In this document: piece by piece, positions 13,884 through 21,690 of the stretch | Layout: each line of letters begins with the position of its first letter | Position numbering within the stretch: position 1 is the stretch's first letter | DNA from: a virus | Reading direction: 5' to 3' (one strand) | IMG/VR virus record: IMGVR_UViG_3300017593_001694 | Location: 1 to 27,894 of that record | Length of the DNA stretch: 27,894 nucleotides | Notes under the pieces: generated by a model | The model's database searches: none | What the model was told of the DNA's origin: nothing | The model's input: only the letters and a program-made list of their open reading frames with translations | Made by a program: the position numbers and the translations under genes

Positions 13884-16800
13884 AACTGAGATTCAAGTTA
13901 CCTTTGATGTTCAGCGAGCGAAACAGGCCGAATCTGCCATAGAGGGCGTTTCTAAAAGTATTGAAAAGCATAACTATTTTGTGGATTCCATGCTCCATAG
14001 ATGGGATTCTGTGGCGAAGGCTTATGTTTCGTTTCAAATCATCAGAGGATTAGGATTACTTTTCAAGGAGGTCGGATATGGCATTATAGAAGCAAACGCC
14101 CAGATGGAGTATTTTAGGGAGCAATTAAGTGTTGTGGCAGGTTCGCTTCCCAGGGCGCGAGAGCTTTTAGATTGGCTCACTAAATTTGCGATCGAAACCC
14201 CCTTTGTTATAAAGGATGTAATCGACGCTTCTATTCGAATGCAGTCCTTTGGTGTTGCCACTCAGAAATATCTAAAATATGTAGGTGATTGGGCTGCGAT
14301 GATGAGAACTAGCATATCGGACATGGCCGTTCGGTTTGGAAAGGTTGTTCTGGGTTCGCAACAGACCAATCGCTTGCTTGCCAGAATGGGTATTAGTATG
14401 AGTGAATTCAACGCTGCCCTTATGAAAACTGGTGACAGAGCCGAGGCCCTCGCATCGATAATTCGGACCAAATTTCCTGATGCCATGCACAAAATGGTTT
14501 TCACCTTTAAGGGGTTGCTCTCTAACCTTGAAGACGTTTTCTTTATTTTAAAATACAAAATTGGACAAGCAGTTTTCACCCTAGTGAGTGAAGATTTTGC
14601 AAATCTTCATAAAAGATTAAGAGAAATTGCTACTAGTCGAACTGCGCTTTTAAGAATAGCTGAATCTATTAAAGAAATTTATATTAGGGCTAAAGAGGCT
14701 GCCATTAGCTTGGGAAATTTTTTCATTACAACCAAAAAAATAGTAGATTTGGTGACTTTAAGAGGAGGTTTAGGTGCTATATTCTGGGCTTCATTTATGC
14801 CCTTATTAATCACAGTCATTGAAAGAAGCCGAATTTTCCTTGCGCTTGAAAAGGCTTGGTTGACTTATTTTGTGGCCTGTAAAGGTTCTTTAGGGCAAAT
14901 AGTTGGAATTCTAAAGCTAGCCCTGAAAGGTTCTATTGGAATCAAAGATGCTTGGCGAGCAATTTCTCTTGTGACCCTTCCGGTCAGGGGAACTTTAATG
15001 GGAATCTTGGTCCTGACCGGTTTGATTGGGAAAAAGATAGATGATTCTTTTAAAACCTGGAAAGAAACGAATTCTGTGCTTTCTAAAAGCTCTGAACTTC
15101 TAAATCAAATAGTCTCATTTTATTATAGTGAAACCGAAGCCTCTGAGCAGGGTCTAGAAATTCTTAGAAATCAAAAAGCAGCTCTTGAATTAAGAATAGC
15201 AGACATCCAACGAACTATAAGCCAATATGATAAGCTAACTTATCTTCAAAAATTCATTCTCAAAGGTGATGAAAAGGCAATAAGGAATCTTGATACTCTT
15301 CGCTCTACCCTTGAAAAATTAACTGAGTACTATACTAAGATTTCCGAAAGGGAAGCTGAATGGTCCAGATTGCTGAGTTCAAATGAGATTACAAGCCGGA
15401 AAATTACCGACACATGGTACAAAATGGTACTTTTCAAGGCCGAGGCTGGAAAATATAATCTGGAATGGGGCATCTCGCTAGAAAAGGCTCGTTCTCTTCT
15501 CACTGATGCACTTGAAAAATTAAAAGAACGAAACGAGAATTTTGAACTACAACTAAAAATCGCAAAGCAATTAGATCTTTGGAATAGAAAAGACCTCAAA
15601 GGTGAAACTGATAGGCTTACCAAACTTATGAGTCAGTTCAATGAAGAATTCAAGATTTTAAAACTGAAAAGAGATACGCATCAGATTACGGTAGAAGAGT
15701 TCAAAACACTTGGTGATATTTTAATCGAAAAGATAAAGAAAGCTGAATTAACTGCAAATGAGATTCAAAAACTAAAGCTAATTTCCCTTCAGCTTAAAAT
15801 TCAAAAAGAAATTGAATCCACTATTGAGGAAACTAGAAGACAAGCTATTTCTAATATTACTGAGGAAAACAGAGCCCTTTCAACCACCATTAGAATTCTT
15901 GAATTAAAAAGAAAAAGAAACCAAATATCTCAAAGGGAGCTTTTAAGTGGATATGAGGAAGCGATTAAGGTTCTCAACGACCAAATAAAGCGACTCGAGA
16001 AAATTGGTGGTGCTAATCAGGAAATTCTTTCTTTGATGCAAAATAGGGAAGAGATTGAAAAGAAAATTTATCAACTCAAAAATTATATCAAAGAAGGAAT
16101 AAATGAAAATTTATATTTGGAAAATAAAGTCAATAAGTTTTTAAACGAAAGAGAGTTAAGCCTTCTTAGAATCCATGATAAAATGGTGGTCTCTAAAGAA
16201 GAGCTGCGAGAACAAGTGGAGGCGGCCCTAGAATATTATAGAGCCCATCAAGATGCGGCGAATTCAATAGAACTGCAAAAAGAAGCCCTGAGAGCCCTAA
16301 AAGATATTGGATTGGCCCCATCTGATTGGTTTAATAGGGAGTTTTGGGATTCTCTTAAAGCTGAGCTACTTGCTTATTATGAAGATATTACCAATAGAGT
16401 CAGGGATACGATGGTCAGCTCTTTTTCAGAGATGGAATCTATTCTTTCTGATTTCTTCGTTTCAGCCATGGATAAAGAAACTACTTTCAAAGAAGTCAGA
16501 GAGGAATTATGGACCTCTTTCTTTGATTTTCTAAAAAGAAAAATTTCTGAGATAGCTGCAATGTGGTTCTTACAGAAGACTCTAGAATTATTTGGAATTA
16601 GAAGCCTTTACCGAAGTGAAGAGGGAAGATTAGATCTTATGAAACAAATAAGAAAAGAAGCTGTTGTAACTCAGGCCATTCAGGTTGCTGGTTCAGTTGC
16701 TGCCTACAAACTTACCCAAAAAACGGCAAGTGAGATGAAAAGGGCTGCCTATTGGGCACTGGCTAAATCTGCTTTCTCTAGTTTTAATCCCTTTGTGGCA

Positions 16801-17076
16801 TTTGCTACATTAGCCACAGGCGCTGGTGTGCTGAAAGCTGGCGAGAAAGCATTTATGAAAGCAGCTCAAGGGTTTGAGGGTATGGTTACCAGGCCAACTC
16901 TTTTTCTGGCTGGCGAAGCTGGCCCGGAAAGAGTAAGTATAACACCTGAGGGTGCTTTACCCTCCCCAACTGAAGGTGGTGTGGTTATTCAAGTGATGGG
17001 CGATGTCTATGATTTTCAAGATTTTGTAGAAAAGGTTCATACGGCGAAAGCTGAAATTATAAAGGAAACTTTGTAA
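13876..17076 (+). CDS. Tail tape measure protein
   Basis: At 1066 residues it is the longest protein in the window and directly follows the chaperones. Residues 1-240 resemble the N-terminal tape measure domain: AQMEYFREQLSVVAGS (75-90), FAIETPFVIKDVIDASIRMQSFG (104-126), then LLARMGISMSEF (167-178). Residues about 297-385 hold hydrophobic segments that could form membrane-active helices at DNA entry. Residues 390-900 are long coiled coil. The C-terminus has a hydrophobic Ala-rich stretch and GFEGMVTRPTLFLAGEAGPE, the usual tape measure ending. Using the known ratio of about 0.15 nm per residue, the tail would be near 160 nm. No lysozyme or peptidase domain is visible. Confidence 0.93.
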   Translation: MLRTEIQVTFDVQRAKQAESAIEGVSKSIEKHNYFVDSMLHRWDSVAKAYVSFQIIRGLGLLFKEVGYGIIEANAQMEYFREQLSVVAGSLPRARELLDWLTKFAIETPFVIKDVIDASIRMQSFGVATQKYLKYVGDWAAMMRTSISDMAVRFGKVVLGSQQTNRLLARMGISMSEFNAALMKTGDRAEALASIIRTKFPDAMHKMVFTFKGLLSNLEDVFFILKYKIGQAVFTLVSEDFANLHKRLREIATSRTALLRIAESIKEIYIRAKEAAISLGNFFITTKKIVDLVTLRGGLGAIFWASFMPLLITVIERSRIFLALEKAWLTYFVACKGSLGQIVGILKLALKGSIGIKDAWRAISLVTLPVRGTLMGILVLTGLIGKKIDDSFKTWKETNSVLSKSSELLNQIVSFYYSETEASEQGLEILRNQKAALELRIADIQRTISQYDKLTYLQKFILKGDEKAIRNLDTLRSTLEKLTEYYTKISEREAEWSRLLSSNEITSRKITDTWYKMVLFKAEAGKYNLEWGISLEKARSLLTDALEKLKERNENFELQLKIAKQLDLWNRKDLKGETDRLTKLMSQFNEEFKILKLKRDTHQITVEEFKTLGDILIEKIKKAELTANEIQKLKLISLQLKIQKEIESTIEETRRQAISNITEENRALSTTIRILELKRKRNQISQRELLSGYEEAIKVLNDQIKRLEKIGGANQEILSLMQNREEIEKKIYQLKNYIKEGINENLYLENKVNKFLNERELSLLRIHDKMVVSKEELREQVEAALEYYRAHQDAANSIELQKEALRALKDIGLAPSDWFNREFWDSLKAELLAYYEDITNRVRDTMVSSFSEMESILSDFFVSAMDKETTFKEVREELWTSFFDFLKRKISEIAAMWFLQKTLELFGIRSLYRSEEGRLDLMKQIRKEAVVTQAIQVAGSVAAYKLTQKTASEMKRAAYWALAKSAFSSFNPFVAFATLATGAGVLKAGEKAFMKAAQGFEGMVTRPTLFLAGEAGPERVSITPEGALPSPTEGGVVIQVMGDVYDFQDFVEKVHTAKAEIIKETL

Positions 17077-17077
17077 T

Positions 17078-17830
17078 GTGGCTGATACTTCTAAACTTTT
17101 AAATACAGAAATAGGACTTTCTAATCCATCCACTGGTTCTCAATCCGCTTCGTTGATTGATTTCGAGATCGGTCTAGGTGGATATTCTGAGAAGTCTCCT
17201 GCAAAGCTCTTTGACATTGAAATCGGTCTTGGTGGAAAGGCTTTTGCCTTACCTCCTCGGCTCTTTGAAGTTGAAATTGGTCTTGGTGGAAAGGTTTTAG
17301 TTTCACCATCCCAGCTTTTTGAAGTTGAAATTGGTCTTGGTGGAAAGGTTGAAAAGGTTTCTGCTAAGTTATTCGATATAGAAATCGGAAAAATCACGGC
17401 CGAAGGCATTACCCCGTTTACTTATTTTACTAAAATTGGAGTAAAGAGACGCGAGAACAACCCTAAGGTTTTTTTCGTAAGAATTGGAGCCTTATATTAT
17501 GTTCCACCATTACCAGCCTCTACAAAAGGGGTTTCCACCTTACCTAGGCGACCTAGAAGAGAAGTTTATAAAAGAGTACCAATTCGAAAGGGTTTTGCGC
17601 AGCCTAATATTCCAAGGGTAAAAACACCAAAACCAATTGCGTTTGAGACTTCTCAGAGAAAACTTTTGGAAAGACCTAAAAAGGCAAAAGAATTCATTTT
17701 TAAACCAGTTGAGGGGCGAATGATTCCAACTGGCAGAAAAGTTTTAATAGTAAGAGGTGAAAGATTGCCATCAAAAGTAATTGCAAATATAAAACAAGTT
17801 TTAAGCACTGAAAAGGAAAGAGAGCTATGA
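17078..17830 (+). CDS. 18-residue tandem repeat protein of the tail-tip region
   Basis: GTG at 17078 begins two bases after the tape measure stop. Residues 1-137 consist of eight units built around (F/L)-[DE]-[IV]-E-I-G-L-G-G-K, with the Gly of EIG at 13, 32, 50, 68, 86, 104, 121 and 137, that is, spaced 16-19 and mostly 18. The central units are nearly identical, and outer units are diverged. Residues 145-250 are a basic, Pro-rich tail (RRPRREVYKR, LERPKKAKEF) ending in VLIVRGERLP. I recognise no family. A repeated beta-strand/turn unit could make a solenoid or an array of docking sites for the propeller proteins encoded next. The stop overlaps the next gene (ATGA). Confidence 0.75.
   Translation: MADTSKLLNTEIGLSNPSTGSQSASLIDFEIGLGGYSEKSPAKLFDIEIGLGGKAFALPPRLFEVEIGLGGKVLVSPSQLFEVEIGLGGKVEKVSAKLFDIEIGKITAEGITPFTYFTKIGVKRRENNPKVFFVRIGALYYVPPLPASTKGVSTLPRRPRREVYKRVPIRKGFAQPNIPRVKTPKPIAFETSQRKLLERPKKAKEFIFKPVEGRMIPTGRKVLIVRGERLPSKVIANIKQVLSTEKEREL
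17108..17488 (+). repeat. In-frame 54-bp (18-residue) tandem repeats
   Basis: The DNA behind the repeat protein shows a 54-base period. Two units share an exact 33-base stretch (17264-17296 and 17318-17350), and a third (17210-17242) differs from it at only a few bases. Outer units match only at protein level. This gradient, identical in the middle and diverged at the ends, is what recent unit duplication inside an older array would produce, so copy number may vary between related phages. Confidence 0.85.
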
Positions 17831-19260
17831 ATATTAATGACCTAGCCTTTATAGCCGAAGTTCAAAGGACTGTCGGTGAATCTCGAAGATTTATGGCATT
17901 TCAATCCAATCTTCAAATTGGTTGGTACACAGAAGAGCTTAGCCTAATTTCAGGAATTGCTATCAATCCTAGAGGCTCAGTTTTTTATGCAAGAGTTAGA
18001 AAAAGCTCTGAAAATTATCTTCAGAAACGAAACCTTGAAAATGGAAGCCTTATTTCTGAAATTACAGGAAGTTATCAACCTATTATAGTCGATTCAAACG
18101 ATCGTTTGTGGGCTTATAATCCTGACTATTCTACCACTTTATTTTTATTTAACTCAGATCTTTCTTATGCTACCATTGATTTGGATTCAAATATAGATTC
18201 CATTAGACCTTCTAAAGATTTTCGCTATTTAGTTGGAAATGACTCAAGCGGCTCACATCTAAAGACTTTTTTTGCGAATGGGAGTTTTATCAAATTTATT
18301 TGGAATGATGCTTGTAAGTGTTTTGCATTCGATGATGAATCCAATGTGATACTGAGTAAGGCTGATGCAGATTTTATTGCTCGAAAGGACGTGTTTGGCA
18401 CTTCTAAATGGGGAAAGGCATGGCTTGCAGACTGGATCCTCACACCATGGAACCGAACTCGAACCGCTACTGAGTTCTTGACGGCATATAATCCTGTTTC
18501 GGAAGGTACTCTTATAAAATATAATCTTCAAGGAACTGAGTTAGGTTCTTTAACCTTTTCTGATTATATTCATGGTTTTTGCTTTGATAGAACTAATCAC
18601 GATAAGTTTTATCTTGCTATTGGTGGAAAAATTCAGAAAAGAAATTTTTCCGATCTTAGTTTAGATTCTTATTCAACCTCTTTCTATCTGGTTCAGTTCC
18701 GTAAAGATCCCCAAGATCCCTCTGGTTATTATAATGCTCAAGCCTTCCCTCCTTGTGTTTTAGGTCCTAAGGTTCAAATAGGCTCGGTAGGGTGCAATTA
18801 TTACTTTACTGATTTTGGACCTGCTACGATGGCTGGTTCATCTTTATATGATACTGAAATTGAGGGAACGTCTGGAACTGAGCAAAGGGTTGAGCTTGCG
18901 GGTTCTGAAGGCAATTATGCAACTGAAGGTACTTTTATTTCAGGCGTAATTGATGTGGGAACGACTGGATTTGCAACCTCACTTTCATTTAGGAATTGGG
19001 AGGGCTCAAATTCTTACTTAGGCACCTGGCATGGTGGCACTAAACTTTGCATCTATTATCGCACGGCTTCAGTGGCCCCTTCTTATGATTCCGATGGAAA
19101 TTCTTGGGATAACTTAGACATGCCAAGGGGCGATGATCCTAATTTTGGAACGGATGGGACTGGAAAACCCTGGGATTTAATTTCACCCTCTGAGATTTTT
19201 CCTCAGGCAAGTTGGGCTAGATATATTCAATGGATGGTTCCATTTAAAATAGAGGAATAA
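17827..19260 (+). CDS. Beta-propeller tail-tip protein A
   Basis: The 477-residue protein has a repeated blade-like pattern over residues about 40-290: LQKRNLENGSLISEI (65-79), YNPDYSTTLFLFNSDLSY, and IQKRNFSDLSLDSYS (269-283). It resembles PQQ or NHL-type propellers in which a hydrophobic strand is followed by a (K/R)(R/K)NxxxLSL turn. Residues 329-477 form a separate beta domain with FISGVIDVG (370-378) and a Trp-rich end. This domain and the blades are shared with the next gene, so the two are tandem paralogs. Propellers in phage tails serve as rigid scaffolds or ligand binders. A role in receptor or glycan contact is inferred from the tail-tip location. Confidence 0.65.
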   Translation: MNINDLAFIAEVQRTVGESRRFMAFQSNLQIGWYTEELSLISGIAINPRGSVFYARVRKSSENYLQKRNLENGSLISEITGSYQPIIVDSNDRLWAYNPDYSTTLFLFNSDLSYATIDLDSNIDSIRPSKDFRYLVGNDSSGSHLKTFFANGSFIKFIWNDACKCFAFDDESNVILSKADADFIARKDVFGTSKWGKAWLADWILTPWNRTRTATEFLTAYNPVSEGTLIKYNLQGTELGSLTFSDYIHGFCFDRTNHDKFYLAIGGKIQKRNFSDLSLDSYSTSFYLVQFRKDPQDPSGYYNAQAFPPCVLGPKVQIGSVGCNYYFTDFGPATMAGSSLYDTEIEGTSGTEQRVELAGSEGNYATEGTFISGVIDVGTTGFATSLSFRNWEGSNSYLGTWHGGTKLCIYYRTASVAPSYDSDGNSWDNLDMPRGDDPNFGTDGTGKPWDLISPSEIFPQASWARYIQWMVPFKIEE

Positions 19261-19261
19261 A

Positions 19262-20719
19262 ATGCAAATAGGTTCTTTTGGAGTTTACGGTTTTTATCAA
19301 TATCAGTACGAGAGAGAGGAAGGTTGGTTCGAAAGATTTGCAATTGATGGAAGTGTCCATTGGTCTTCTGGTGAAGAATACTGGGGCGAATATTTTGGTG
19401 CTGCCGTTGATTTCAACGCTAGTTACGTATATTATAAAAGAACAGATACCGATGTCTGGGTTCAAAAAAATCTTGTAAATGGCGATTCTACCCATATTAG
19501 TATAACGGGCAAGTTTTATCCAGTTGAAGTTGATTTCTGGGGTTCCATTTGGGGGCGTGAACATGATGGTTCCAGATTTTGTAGAGTCGATCCGAATGGT
19601 ACGGTTCAAATTTACAATATCTCTACACTTGCCACCGTTTCTGGTTTGAAACTTTTTTCCAACTCAGCCACTCTTCTAATTTCTGGTGGGTCTAAAGTTG
19701 CCCTTTCTCTCGTTTCTAGTCCCACCCAACCTTTTAAGATATTTATGGCCTCCAATTCTGAGTTTCAAGATGTTTATGATGATTATGATGGAGCATTAAT
19801 TACAGAGGAATTACAAAATGGCACAAAATATCTCAGGCGGAGAAATTTGACTGATTTTTCTGTTCTTTGGTCTCGTCAAATCAACTGGAATGAGGAAATC
19901 GCTATTTCGACCTGCGGTACTTTGTATGTTCCAAATGGAAAAATTGAGAATGCAACCGCTGGTTTTAGAATTTGGCGCTCCTCTGGTTCTATTACTGGGA
20001 TCTTGAAGGGAAAATATTTGAATAAAGTTTTTCTGTCGGCAGCCATTGATAGATACAAAGATTTATATATTTTTGGTTCCGGATGGTACGGTGGCATTCA
20101 AAAATATAAAACAAGTACTTGGAATGATTCTAAGCCCCTCGAGAATGTTTGGGGTAGCTTTGGAAAATATGGCCGAAGAGTTAGAGGCGATTTTTCTGGA
20201 TATAGAAATCTTCATCTTGCTACGATTGAAGCCCCCGGGACTGAAACTTTCTTTCAGGTCGGCTCGTACGAGATGAGCATTAACTGGGATATGTTCGGTC
20301 CTGAAGCCTCAAGTGCTAGCTGCCTTTTTGAGACTGCTATCAATGGAACGGGGGCAACCGAGGTTGTTCAACTTAAAGGAACTTATCCCCTTTATAGCGA
20401 ATTTGGTTCTTTTATTTCTGGTGTTATTGATTTGGGTGAGAACTGGATCGCAACCTCTTTTTCATGGGGTGCTACTGAAATTTCAAATTCAACCGTTGGT
20501 TCAATAATAGATGGAACCCGAAAATTCTTTTATAGAACTTCAGAATATCCCCCAATGTGGAATTCTAATGGAAGCCCATGGCAAAATTATGATTTTCCAA
20601 TAGGTAACGATTCCGTTTTTGGAAGTTCGGCACCATGGTACCCCATTGCTTCCGGGGAAAGTATTCCAGCTAACAAGAGTAGGCGATATATTCAATTTAT
20701 GTTTCCACTTTGGAGTTAA
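19262..20719 (+). CDS. Beta-propeller tail-tip protein B (paralog of protein A)
   Basis: The ATG follows GAGGAATAA one base after protein A ends. Blade-like segments include VQKNLVNGDSTHISITGKFYP (67-87), which aligns with LQKRNLENGSLISEITGSYQ of protein A, and LRRRNLTDFSVLWSRQ (191-206). The C-terminal domain (344-485) matches residues 329-477 of protein A over its whole length: FGPE, FETAINGT, FISGVIDLG, YRTSEYPP, WNSNG and RRYIQFMFPL line up with FGPA, YDTEIEGT, FISGVIDVG, YRTASVAP, YDSDG and ARYIQWMVPF. The N-terminal halves are far more diverged than the C-terminal domain, as expected if the C-terminus docks to the virion and the propeller varies. Confidence 0.65.
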   Translation: MQIGSFGVYGFYQYQYEREEGWFERFAIDGSVHWSSGEEYWGEYFGAAVDFNASYVYYKRTDTDVWVQKNLVNGDSTHISITGKFYPVEVDFWGSIWGREHDGSRFCRVDPNGTVQIYNISTLATVSGLKLFSNSATLLISGGSKVALSLVSSPTQPFKIFMASNSEFQDVYDDYDGALITEELQNGTKYLRRRNLTDFSVLWSRQINWNEEIAISTCGTLYVPNGKIENATAGFRIWRSSGSITGILKGKYLNKVFLSAAIDRYKDLYIFGSGWYGGIQKYKTSTWNDSKPLENVWGSFGKYGRRVRGDFSGYRNLHLATIEAPGTETFFQVGSYEMSINWDMFGPEASSASCLFETAINGTGATEVVQLKGTYPLYSEFGSFISGVIDLGENWIATSFSWGATEISNSTVGSIIDGTRKFFYRTSEYPPMWNSNGSPWQNYDFPIGNDSVFGSSAPWYPIASGESIPANKSRRYIQFMFPLWS

Positions 20720-20721
20720 AA

Positions 20722-21300
20722 ATGAAAAAACTTGTTTCAAAGATTTGTTTTTATTTGATTTTACTAGGTTTGATTTATATCGGAATTTTAAAGTTTTTGC
20801 ACGAGCCAGAAGTCAAGACTTTCAATCAGATTACAAAAATCAACAAAATCATTAAAAAAGAACCAGAAAAGAAAGAAATCAAGCGATTAGCTAAAAAACT
20901 GAACTCAAATAAAATCCTAAAAATTGAAAAAACTACGATTTCTGAAATTAGTATTCAAGATTCAATTCAGATAAAAAGAAAGAAAATTCCAGCCGAGGGT
21001 AAGGTATTTCTTACTTATGATAAGAAAAGCAATCAATTTAAATTCATAATAAAAAATAAAGGTTTGTGCATGAAACCCTTAATTGGAATTGCTTCTAATT
21101 TAGAGCCCGAGGTTGGAATTAGGTTTTTATATTGGAATCAATTTGGACTTCATGCGCTCGTGCAAAGAAAGGGGCTTCTAGTGGGGTTTGGTTTCCGACC
21201 TTATGGATGGAACTTTTTATTAGGTTTTGAGTATAATTTGATTCCTTTTAAATATGATAGTCCAAGATTTTTTCTTTCATTTCTAATTGCATTGAGGTAA
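20722..21300 (+). CDS. Single-pass membrane protein with basic linker and C-terminal beta domain
   Basis: ATG 20722 is preceded by TTGGAGT (20710-20716), part of the previous gene's end. Residues 1-5 are basic, and 6-26 form one clear hydrophobic segment (LVSKICFYLILLGLIYIGIL). Residues 30-100 are Lys-rich and probably helical, and the rest (about 100-192) is beta-rich with FGLHALVQ, GLLVGFGFRPYGWNF and LGFEYNLIPF. The segment has no signal peptidase or lipobox site, so it should act as an anchor. A membrane protein inside the tail-tip operon is unexpected. Possible roles are an inner-membrane component of lysis (spanin-like), superinfection exclusion, or tail assembly. I do not recognise the family. 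Confidence 0.6.
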   Translation: MKKLVSKICFYLILLGLIYIGILKFLHEPEVKTFNQITKINKIIKKEPEKKEIKRLAKKLNSNKILKIEKTTISEISIQDSIQIKRKKIPAEGKVFLTYDKKSNQFKFIIKNKGLCMKPLIGIASNLEPEVGIRFLYWNQFGLHALVQRKGLLVGFGFRPYGWNFLLGFEYNLIPFKYDSPRFFLSFLIALR

Positions 21301-21303
21301 GCG

Positions 21304-21690
21304 ATGGGTGATTGGACAATACGTATGGATAATACCCCTTTTGGCGGGGATGTTCAATATGATATACCCTGGTTCGACTTCCCTGGTTACCCATGGGAAG
21401 AATCCATTGAACTTCGGAGGGAAATTCGCAGGAGTCTGACTGGAAAGGTTTTTAGCCATGAAATATGGCGAAAAAAACATTGGCGATTGCATTTTCGGGC
21501 TGTTTCACCCGACTGCGCAGCAACCTTTAAGATGATAGCCGAATCGAATCTCCCTTTTCTTTTTCTATGGACTTTTGATGATGTTACTGGAACTGCTACT
21601 TGTGTTTTCACGGAAAGAAGTTTTCTTCCGCCTGAGAAGATGAAAGATTTATTTGATTTTGATTTTAAATTCGAGGAATGGAATGAATGA
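21304..21690 (+). CDS. Small tail-tip protein (128 aa), unknown
   Basis: The gene starts three bases after the membrane protein ends, with GAGG (21293-21296) as binding site, and its end overlaps the hub gene. The protein is rich in Trp, Phe and Asp: IPWFDFPGYPWEESIELRR, EIWRKKHWRLHFRAVSP and FLFLWTFDDVTG. The last segment has alternating strand residues and an acidic aromatic C-terminus (DLFDFDFKFEEW). Size, position just before the hub and strand content would suit a distal-tail or minor tail protein linking the tube to the hub, but I see no signature that proves it. Confidence 0.5.
   Translation: MGDWTIRMDNTPFGGDVQYDIPWFDFPGYPWEESIELRREIRRSLTGKVFSHEIWRKKHWRLHFRAVSPDCAATFKMIAESNLPFLFLWTFDDVTGTATCVFTERSFLPPEKMKDLFDFDFKFEEWNE

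Noticed and set aside
14262-14579. Long - strand open frames opposite the tape measure gene
   Set aside because: They have no binding sites, biased low-complexity composition and lie entirely within a well-supported + strand gene.
17140-17409. A - strand open frame with a repeated PPRPIS-type pattern
   Set aside because: It is the antisense image of the 54-bp repeats of the + strand repeat protein. It has no ribosome binding site and no independent support.
17108-17488. CRISPR array or regulatory iterons
   Set aside because: The repeats are in frame with 18-residue protein units, contain no unique spacers of constant length and show codon-level divergence, so they are coding repeats.
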